DNA of 37,013 nt from JBFMAI01 sp964462635 (GTDB lineage: Bacteria; Planctomycetota; Phycisphaerae; UBA1845; Fen-1342): the NCBI GenBank assembly GCA_964462635.1, contig CAYWYJ010000029.1:1-37013 (forward strand). Reading direction: 5' to 3'. Below the pieces are notes generated by a model, which had not been told where the DNA came from, did not search any database, and saw only the letters and a list, made by a program, of their open reading frames with translations. The position numbers and the translations under genes were made by a program. Shown here piece by piece: positions 31,072 to 37,013 of this stretch (position 1 is its first letter; every line of letters starts with the position of its first letter).

Positions 31072-32824
31072 GCGCACCGTTCTCCTGATCGGCCCCGGAC
31101 CGCGCGACGGGCAGGCGAATCTCGAACCGCGTGCCCTGCCCGGGCTGGCTCTGCACATCAATCGACCCGCCGTGCGACGTGATGATGCCGTGGACCACCG
31201 ACAAACCCAGCCCCGTGCCCTCGGTCACGTCCTTGGTCGAGAAGAACGGCAGGAAGATCTTGCCCATGATCTCGTCCGGGATCCCCGTCCCGGTGTCGGC
31301 GACCCACAAGACGACGGCGGCGTCCGCGGCGCGCGTGCCGACGGTCAACGTCCCGCCCTCGGGCATCGCTTGCAGGGCGTTGACCACCAGGTTCACGAGG
31401 ACCTGCTTGAGCTGGGCGGCGTCCGCCTCGATCTCGGGCAGCGCCGGGGCCAGCTCGCGCACGATGCGCGTGCCGGTCCGGGCGCAGCGGGCTTCCAGAA
31501 AGTACAGCCCCTCCTCGATTACCTGGTTCACATTGACCCGCGTCTTGCGGGCCGGCACCTGACGGGCAAAGACCATCAACTTCCGCACCACTTCCCGGGC
31601 ATACAACGACCCGGTGACGATCTTCTCGATATCGCGCGCCGCCGCCTCCGGCAAGCCGGGGCACTTGGCGGCGAGCTGGGCGAAACCCAGGATGCTCCCC
31701 AGCGGCTCGTTCAATTCGTGCGCCACCCCCGCCGCGAGCTGCCCGATCGTCGCCAGCCGGTCGGCATGAATGAGCTGCCGCTGAAGGTGCGTCCGCTCGC
31801 GCTCGGCGTCCTTCCGCTCGACGGTCAGGGCGATCTCCCGCGCGACGGCGGCGATCAGCTTCTCCTCCTCCGCCAGGAAGGCGCCGGCCGAGAACTCCGG
31901 GCGGTCCTCCCGGTAATGCACCTCGACGACGCCCCGCCGACGCCCTTCGACCACAATGTCCGCCGACTGCCGATACCGGCCCGGCTGAAACCCCGGCGTG
32001 GCGTACGTCCGGGCGTCCACGACGATCTGCGCGGCGGCGATATCCGGATGCTGCCACGCCGGCGGCAGCAGGGCCACGGCCTGCTGGAGTAGTTCCTCAA
32101 GCGACCCGTCGGTCCGCTCCGCGACGTGGGCAATACCGTACAGACACGTCAGCTCCTTGACGCGCTCACGCAACGCGTATTGGGCCCGCCAGTTCGCCAC
32201 CGCGAGCCCGATCGTCTGCGCCAGGCCCTCCAAACGCTCGACATCGGGGCGGGTGAAGCAGTTCGCCGCCTCGCTTTTCAGGTGCAACAGGCCGATCGTG
32301 GCTTCGTCGACGACGAACCGCAAGATTACCAGCGAACGATGGTGTCCGCCGACGCACAGGGCGCGCGTCGCGTTCCCGTCGGCCGCGGCCCCGCCGAGCG
32401 GGATGGGCTCCCAGGTATCTCCCGTCCAGAAGCTGCCGGTGTCGGTGAAGCCCGGCTGCGACGAGTCGAAGCGACCGGCGGCCACGTCCCGACAGAGCCG
32501 CTCGAGGTCCACCGGGTCGGCCGACGCGGGGACCACTTTCCCGTCCGCGCCGCGAATCCAGCGCATCAGTTCAAAGCGTGCGCCCGGCTGAGGTCGGCGG
32601 GCGTATTCCCAGCGATAGTGCAGCGCGCGATCACTGAGCCGCGCCTCCAGGGCGTCGCAGCCCGCGAAGCTCAGCAGCGCCTTGGAGATTTCCTCCCAGA
32701 AGTCCGTGCGGGACAAACCGCGGCTGGCACAATCCAGAATGGTCCGGGTCAGCGCGGCGGCATCCCGGGGGCGTCCCGGGGGGGCGCCCGTCGTCGTGGC
32801 CGCGTTGGCTTGCTCGGGGGACAT
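31055..32824 (-). CDS. Soluble sensor histidine kinase with GAF-type input domains
   Basis: A 589-residue kinase without transmembrane segments. The N-terminal 200 residues and the following 160 look like two GAF-type sensor domains (for example 'GLLHLKSEAANCFTRPDVERLEGLAQTIGLAVANWRA'-type junction helix near residue 205). The kinase core has the H box 'GVAHELNEPLGSILGFAQL', an N box 'LVNLVVNALQAM', G1 'VADTGTGIP', and 'STKDVTEGTGLGLSVVHGI'. Being cytoplasmic, it should sense an internal signal; a cysteine or heme motif is not obvious. The ATG at 32824 is preferred to a GTG at 32830, though the ribosome site is weak. It forms a cognate pair with the overlapping regulator gene. Confidence 0.92.
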   Translation of the reverse strand: MSPEQANAATTTGAPPGRPRDAAALTRTILDCASRGLSRTDFWEEISKALLSFAGCDALEARLSDRALHYRWEYARRPQPGARFELMRWIRGADGKVVPASADPVDLERLCRDVAAGRFDSSQPGFTDTGSFWTGDTWEPIPLGGAAADGNATRALCVGGHHRSLVILRFVVDEATIGLLHLKSEAANCFTRPDVERLEGLAQTIGLAVANWRAQYALRERVKELTCLYGIAHVAERTDGSLEELLQQAVALLPPAWQHPDIAAAQIVVDARTYATPGFQPGRYRQSADIVVEGRRRGVVEVHYREDRPEFSAGAFLAEEEKLIAAVAREIALTVERKDAERERTHLQRQLIHADRLATIGQLAAGVAHELNEPLGSILGFAQLAAKCPGLPEAAARDIEKIVTGSLYAREVVRKLMVFARQVPARKTRVNVNQVIEEGLYFLEARCARTGTRIVRELAPALPEIEADAAQLKQVLVNLVVNALQAMPEGGTLTVGTRAADAAVVLWVADTGTGIPDEIMGKIFLPFFSTKDVTEGTGLGLSVVHGIITSHGGSIDVQSQPGQGTRFEIRLPVARSGADQENGAHEQSR

Positions 32825-32956
32825 CCGCACCGCACCAGTCCAAAGGCGCAGTGCGCATCATAAGTTGCAGGCCGGCCGGCTGCCATTGCCCCCATACGCG
32901 ACCCCGATGTCACCGCCGCAGCGCGGCCCGGCACGGGGTGGAGAACCTGAATCGCC

Positions 32957-33050
32957 GTGCGCGAACATGCGGCGCGGGAGGGCGCGGCTCCTGCTGAGCC
33001 GCGGCTCGCCGGGAGGCTCGCCCTCCCCACGCGCGCCGCCAATCGCGCAC
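32957..33050. repeat. Palindromic intergenic repeat, family A, copy 4 (most complete)
   Basis: This 94-bp imperfect inverted repeat begins GTGCGCGA and ends TCGCGCAC, with GGCGCGGGAGGGCG facing CGCCCTCCC..GCGCGCC inside. The 31-nt core equals the copies at 8401 and (inverted) 23708. It sits in the 318-bp gap between the kinase gene and the dockerin gene; the rest of that gap shows no other feature. Confidence 0.8.
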
Positions 33051-33142
33051 AGTCATCCATCACCCTCCGCGTGCTCCGCTGCCCGAAGAGGGCCTTGGCG
33101 GAGCAGGAGGTGACACACATCAGTGATGGCCTGCACTGGCCG

Positions 33143-34837
33143 CTACGGTTGCGTCAGCAGCCGCACGAACGGGTTGATGTCGCCGAAGTCGACCAACCCG
33201 TCGAGGTTGATGTCGCCGTTGGCGTCGGCGCAGTCCGGGAACGCGGCTTGGTACGCGGCCTGGTTCGTCAGCCGCAGGACGAACGGGTTGATGTCGCCGA
33301 AGTCCACCTTGCCGTCGCAGTTCAGGTCGCCGGTCTTGGGCCCCGGAATCCACGCCGCGCCGCTGGTCGAATTGCTCTCGGGGTACGGGTGCGTGAAGGG
33401 CGTCCACGTACCGCCCGGTCCCTGCGCGAGGTCGTACACGAACATCGGGATGTTCTGGTTCCCGTAGACGCTGACGACGTAGACCTTGTTGTAGCCGCAG
33501 GCCATGCCGCGGGCGGCCGAGTTCGACGCCGGGATCGACGCCGCCACAGGGGTGATGACGCCCGTGTCAATGTTGATCGAGTGCAGCCCCGTCGGCGAAC
33601 CGTACTCGGTGTAGCCGTACAGCAGTCGATCGGCGGCGTTGTAGTCCATGGCGAAGTAGCGGTAGCCCTTGACCGAAGTGTCCACGACCAGCACCATCGC
33701 GCCGGTGGCGGGGTCGATCTCGTAGATGCCCATCGGGCTGGCGTAGTTGGCAAACCCGAAAAGCCGCCCCCGGCCGTAAGCCAACGCGCTGACGTACTGG
33801 GCCAGGTTCGCCAGGAAGATCGGCGGCCCTTCCAGCGGGGCGATGTACAGCTTGGTGTTGAAGTCGCCCGACGACAGGTACAGCGACCCCTCCGGCGTGC
33901 CGGCGGCCCCGTTGATCCCGAAGATGAAGCCGTTGCGCCAGGTCACGTTGGGGAAGCCGGCCAGGTCGGTCGTGCGCGTCGGCAGGTCGCCGTACTGCAC
34001 GCCGACGAACAGCGGCCGCGTCGGGTTGGGCGGCAGTCCGGGCGGCTTCAACGACAGGTCGTCGTAGTAGACCGTCTCGGGGTGCGGGGCATACAGATCA
34101 ACGTTCCCGATGGCAAGCTGCCCGACGGCCCCGGTGATCCAGTTGCCGGACAGCAGGAGCTGGCCGTCGTAGTACTGCGACACCGTGCCCAGGCCGCTAC
34201 GCAGGTCGGCCTCGATGCGGATCTCCGCCCAGCGGTCGTACGCGATCGGCAACGTGGTGTTCGCATTCGGATCGCGCAGATGATCGTGGACCCGCCCGGT
34301 CGCCGGGTCGAAGTGCAGCTCAACGGCCCAGTAATACGGCCCGCCGTGCTGGTAGTAACTGTTGACCACGAAATACGTGATGCCGCTGAGATTGGACGGG
34401 ATGTACTGCCACGCGGTCAGCACCCATTGCCCGCCCTGGATGTTCGTGAAGGGGTGAATCGCGTCGTCGTCCCCGGCCACGGCGAGGGAGTGCGGGGCCG
34501 AACGCGCCCGGGCATTGCTGACGGTGCCGGCGGCGGTCGCCAGGTTGTCCCAGCCCGTCCAGCCGCCGACGTTGTACAGGAGGGTGCCGTTGGCGTAGCT
34601 GTCGAAGTTGTCCGACCAGCCGGGGCCGCCGCCGCCGCAGGGGTTTGGCCAGCAGCGTGTCCCATCGCCCTGATAGGTGCCGCCGTTGCCGACGCACAGC
34701 GCCTGCGTCAGCACGAGGCAGCCGCCGGTGGAGAAGCAGCAGGCCCCCGTGGCGGCGTCAGGCCCGTCGTCGAGGCCCTGCGCGAAGACCGTCCCCGCCG
34801 CCAGAATCGTGACCGTCAGTGTTGTCAGTCGCTTCAT
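33143..34837 (-). CDS. Large secreted protein with paired dockerin-like tail
   Basis: A 564-residue exported protein. A signal peptide (residues 1-20, ending VFAQ) is followed by a cysteine-rich segment of planctomycete type (GACCFSTGGC ... CWPNPC). A jelly-roll/LamG-like domain follows ('FDSYANGTLLYNVGGW' and 'YYDGQLLL', about 75-260). A region with repeating beta strands (IYEIDPATGAMVLV, LHSINIDTGVITPV) suggests a beta-propeller-like fold of unknown ligand. The last 65 residues hold two dockerin-like loops ('DLNCDGKVDFGDINPFV' and 'DINLDGLVDFGDINPFV'). GGAGGAG precedes the ATG at 34837. It is probably displayed at the cell surface; sugar binding is suggested by the LamG-like part only. Confidence 0.85.
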   Translation of the reverse strand: MKRLTTLTVTILAAGTVFAQGLDDGPDAATGACCFSTGGCLVLTQALCVGNGGTYQGDGTRCWPNPCGGGGPGWSDNFDSYANGTLLYNVGGWTGWDNLATAAGTVSNARARSAPHSLAVAGDDDAIHPFTNIQGGQWVLTAWQYIPSNLSGITYFVVNSYYQHGGPYYWAVELHFDPATGRVHDHLRDPNANTTLPIAYDRWAEIRIEADLRSGLGTVSQYYDGQLLLSGNWITGAVGQLAIGNVDLYAPHPETVYYDDLSLKPPGLPPNPTRPLFVGVQYGDLPTRTTDLAGFPNVTWRNGFIFGINGAAGTPEGSLYLSSGDFNTKLYIAPLEGPPIFLANLAQYVSALAYGRGRLFGFANYASPMGIYEIDPATGAMVLVVDTSVKGYRYFAMDYNAADRLLYGYTEYGSPTGLHSINIDTGVITPVAASIPASNSAARGMACGYNKVYVVSVYGNQNIPMFVYDLAQGPGGTWTPFTHPYPESNSTSGAAWIPGPKTGDLNCDGKVDFGDINPFVLRLTNQAAYQAAFPDCADANGDINLDGLVDFGDINPFVRLLTQP

Positions 34838-34911
34838 GGGTTCTCCTCCAGACATGCGTTGCCCACCACCGGGCCCGACGCGTGTCCCCCGCCGACGCGC
34901 CGGCCGCGGCC

Positions 34912-34919
34912 ATTGTAAC
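34912..34919 (-). promoter_or_regulatory. Extended -10 upstream of the dockerin gene
   Basis: The minus strand reads TGTTACAAT, an extended -10 (TGn plus TACAAT) about 75 nt before the ATG at 34837. No convincing -35 is present. The rest of the 334-bp gap 34838-35171 shows only the hairpin at 35124-35160. Confidence 0.4.
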
Positions 34920-35123
34920 ACGATACGCGTCGAATCGGGCGACCTGACCGTTGGAAATGGCGCTCCCTGGCGCCCCTTCGCGGCCGTCGCCGCCCGCCCG
35001 CGGGAGGGCCGGCGGTCGATGCGGGATCATGGGCGGCCCGGGGCCCCGGGGACGGGCAAGCGCGGGACGGTTCGGCGTCCGCCATCGCGTTGACGATTGG
35101 CGGGCTCCGTGAGTGGAGGGGGG

Positions 35124-35160
35124 GCCGCGCCGCCGCTGGCGTACCGTGCGGCGGCGCGGC
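35124..35160. repeat. Long GC hairpin downstream of the dockerin fragment
   Basis: GCCGCGCCGCCGC (35124-35136) pairs perfectly with GCGGCGGCGCGGC (35148-35160) across an 11-nt loop. It begins 12 nt past the fragment's stop. C residues and no T tract follow on the minus strand, so it is at best a non-canonical terminator. Confidence 0.45.
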
Positions 35161-35171
35161 CGCGCGGCGCG

Positions 35172-35573
35172 TTACAGATCGGCGTCAACGGCCACTTCAG
35201 CCATCAAGGCCACGAAGGGATTGATGTCGCCGAAGTCCGTCAGGCCGTCGCCATTGATGTCGCCCATCAGAATGTCGCAGCGCGGGAACTGGGTCTTGTA
35301 CTCGTTCGGGTTGCTCTGGGCGGTCACGAACGGGTTGATGTCGTCGAAGCCCGTCGTGCCGCTGCAGTTCATGTCCCCGATGCCGTGCGACGCATTCAGG
35401 TCTTTCAGAACGGACGTCGAGAACTGCTCGCCCGGGCAAGCGCTGGGGATGCGCGTCACTATGTTGCGGTGATCCCCCGGAAGCAATACCGCCCCTAGAA
35501 GGGTGCTCGCGAGCTCGCGACAGGGGAAGTCGGGGCGCCTGCCGCACCGCACCACGCCGGGAGGCTCGGCCAC
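35172..35573 (-). pseudogene. Detached dockerin-like tail, probably the out-of-frame end of the beta-helix gene
   Basis: The reading frame encodes two good dockerin-like loops at its C-terminus ('DMNCSGTTGFDDINPFV' and 'DINGDGLTDFGDINPFV') but has no signal peptide. Its first residues (MAEPPGVVRCGRRPD) are simply the translated palindromic repeat at 35551-35592. It overlaps the end of the beta-helix frame by 79 bp in another frame. In the window's other dockerin proteins the tail is joined to the rest of the protein, so the simplest reading is a decayed C-terminus. An independent short gene cannot be excluded. Confidence 0.6.
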
Positions 35574-36829
35574 CCCTCCGGCCTACCGTGGTCGCAAGTG
35601 TTCAGATGGAGGTACCCAAGGCACGCGGGTCGCCGGGCACCCAGGTGACGCCACGGCGAGCACGGACAGAGCCAGCGCCCGACGCGGCCAACGCAGTGCT
35701 TGCCGTAGAACGGATCGCCGGGCTGGTCGCGGACGATGAAGAGCGGGTCGGCGTTGAGGTTGCCCTGGCCTGACCAGCCGCCCTGGATGTCGCTGTACGT
35801 CACGGTGGTCGCGGGCTCGACCGATTCGGTGTAGATCTGGGCCGGTGTGTTGCCCCAGAAGATGCAGTTGGTGACCACGGCATAAGCGTCGCCGTAGCAG
35901 GACAGCCCCCCGGCGTCGGAACCCTCGGCGGGATCATTGTCCGCGATCGTGCAGTTGCTGAGAATGAGCTTGCCCTCGCCAGTGCAGGTGATCCCGCCCC
36001 CCATGTACGGGTCGGGGGCATCGTTGTCGTCGATTTGGCAATTCATGATCGTCGGCGATGCCGACACGAAATGGAGCGCCCCGGCATTTAGCTGCCGCGT
36101 TCTGTTAGCGGTGATCGTGCAGTGCGTGAGGATCGGCCGCCCGCCGCCACAGTAGATCGCCCCGCCGGCCAGGTAGGCACTGTTCTGGGCCATTGTGCAG
36201 TTGGTGATGACAGGGCTGGACGACGCGTCGCAGTAGATCGCGCCGCCGTTGCCACCCTGGATGCCGAAACCCCCGAGGGCATGGTTGCCAGAGAAGATGC
36301 ACTGCGAAACCGTCGGGCCGGCGCCGTTGATGCACGCGAGGCCGCCGCCGCTCGTAATGGCATTGCGCGCGGTGTTCGCGTCGAGAATGCAGGCAACTAT
36401 CATGGGACAGGATGCGTCGCACAAAATCGCACCGCCACCTTCGCGGTAGCCACCCCTTATCGTGAACCCCCGCAGCACGGAACTCGCCGATTCCCGAGAT
36501 TGAGAAGAAAAGCCGCGTCGCCGATTCTGCTCTGTGCCCTGGCAGTCGATCACGCAGTTGTCGGGATCACCACTGGCCGACCGGACTGTGATCCGCTTGC
36601 CCAGGAAGTCGATGTCCCGGAAACCATCGCCACTGTAAGGCGGCGTGGTGCGGTCCGCCACGATGACCACGTCACCATGATTCGCGGCGTTGATCGCCGC
36701 CTGGATCGTGGCATACTGGGCCGGCACGTGCAGCTCCGCCGCCGTGGCCGTACCCGGTGGGCGGAGTACACAAACCCCGATGAGTCCCGCCGCCAGGCGC
36801 AACACCGTCCTGTACTCTCTGCTCGTCAC
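35495..36829 (-). CDS. Secreted right-handed beta-helix protein, C-terminus probably disrupted
   Basis: A 444-residue exported protein. After the signal peptide (about 1-30) comes 'VPAQYATIQAAINAANHGDVVIV', the entry of pectate-lyase-like right-handed beta helices. Repeated rungs follow (for example 'GGAIYCDASSSPVITNCTMAQNSA', of which the G-G-A-I-Y-C core recurs, and 'GGGITCTGEGKLILSNCTIADND'). After 'LNADPLFIVRDQPGDPFYGKHC' the typical ending of these proteins is missing. The frame instead passes through a palindromic repeat to a stop at 35495, while a dockerin tail continues in another frame. The start is GTG at 36829 with GGAGG 6 nt upstream. The role is probably surface binding or polysaccharide-related; no catalytic residues were identified. 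Confidence 0.8.
   Translation of the reverse strand: MTSREYRTVLRLAAGLIGVCVLRPPGTATAAELHVPAQYATIQAAINAANHGDVVIVADRTTPPYSGDGFRDIDFLGKRITVRSASGDPDNCVIDCQGTEQNRRRGFSSQSRESASSVLRGFTIRGGYREGGGAILCDASCPMIVACILDANTARNAITSGGGLACINGAGPTVSQCIFSGNHALGGFGIQGGNGGAIYCDASSSPVITNCTMAQNSAYLAGGAIYCGGGRPILTHCTITANRTRQLNAGALHFVSASPTIMNCQIDDNDAPDPYMGGGITCTGEGKLILSNCTIADNDPAEGSDAGGLSCYGDAYAVVTNCIFWGNTPAQIYTESVEPATTVTYSDIQGGWSGQGNLNADPLFIVRDQPGDPFYGKHCVGRVGRWLCPCSPWRHLGARRPACLGYLHLNTCDHGRPEGWPSLPAWCGAAGAPTSPVASSRAPF
35551..35592. repeat. Palindromic element at the beta-helix/dockerin junction
   Basis: ACCACG (35551-35556) pairs with CGTGGT (35587-35592), and inside GCCGGGAGG faces CCTCCGGC with one bulge. It shares CGCCGGGAGGCTCG with the family A repeats but differs otherwise. 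It lies within coding sequence, where the beta-helix frame and the dockerin frame overlap. Confidence 0.55.
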
Positions 36830-36962
36830 GTCGCACCTCCTTCGCTATGGCGGGGCCGTACGGGCCGGCGCCCCGTGCGCCGCTCTGTATGGCCCGGTGC
36901 CCAGTGTTTCCGTCGCCGTGTCCCTTGCCCGGGACCGGCGGGACGCCGATGCTCCCCGGTAG

Positions 36963-36984
36963 CGCCGGACCTCCGAGTCCGGCG
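36963..36984. repeat. Short hairpin near the window end
   Basis: CGCCGGAC (36963-36970) pairs with GTCCGGCG (36977-36984) around a 6-nt loop CTCCGA. Such short palindromes are frequent between genes in this sequence. The region 36830-37013 shows no gene apart from the beta-helix ribosome site. Confidence 0.4.
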
Positions 36985-37013
36985 TGACCCGCAACGCCCG
37001 CTCCCTGACCGTC

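Noticed and set aside
32871..32885. Sigma-54-like element upstream of the sensor kinase gene
   Set aside because: Only TGGCA and a GC doublet match, in a region of alternating GGCC where such matches are expected by chance.

Overview
The window is GC-rich (roughly two thirds G+C by eye) and reads as chromosome of a planctomycete, most likely a Phycisphaerae-like lineage. The reasons are three proteins ending in paired dockerin-like 'DFGDINPFV' repeats, a PEP-CTERM protein, a YdjY-type secreted protein, a planctomycete-style secretin, and palindromic intergenic repeats of a kind common in that phylum. No tRNA, rRNA, transposase or CRISPR array was recognised.

Layout. 1-2306: Cu(+)-exporting P-type ATPase (-). 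2597-5542: large secretin-family protein (+). 5551-5742: 81-bp tandem repeat that runs into the start of a YdjY-like protein (5694-6698, +). 6649-8938: single-domain response regulator (-), lipoprotein (+), AcpS (-). 9145-9747: PEP-CTERM protein with a clear promoter and terminator. 9877-13483 (-): GT39-like glycosyltransferase, exported Fe/Mn superoxide dismutase, cupin, Ndk. 13549-18053 (+): lipoprotein, zinc-ribbon coiled-coil protein, RNase HI-like fusion, SerS, small membrane protein. 18255-18983 (-): dockerin-tailed protein. 19094-22985 (-): isoprenoid operon in the order prenyl diphosphate synthase, DXS, squalene/phytoene synthase. 23090-23677 (+): Aat. 23994-29431 (-): redox operon. 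29722-32824 (-): sensor kinase and NtrC-type regulator. 33143-36829 (-): dockerin-tailed and beta-helix surface proteins, one apparently broken.

The most interesting part is the redox operon with its regulators. A small protein with two identical four-cysteine repeats is followed by a NuoE-like subunit with an eight-cysteine tail, a HydB/HndC-type NADH-FMN-FeS subunit, a [2Fe-2S]/2x[4Fe-4S] electron-transfer subunit, and an FMN-binding glutamate-synthase-type protein. The last stands where a hydrogenase or formate dehydrogenase catalytic subunit would be expected. It lacks both the glutaminase domain and the usual [3Fe-4S] cysteines but has its own N-terminal cysteine cluster. A good -24/-12 (sigma-54) promoter lies just upstream, and the adjacent two-component pair encodes a GAFTGA-containing sigma-54 activator. 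This suggests a self-contained, signal-controlled NADH-linked redox enzyme of unknown substrate.

Other themes are candidate leaderless promoters (a TANNNT box exactly 6 nt before ATG in three genes), two families of palindromic repeats (one with mutually complementary hairpin loops), a DXS with unusual active-site neighbours, and an RNase HI with an unusual C-terminal domain.
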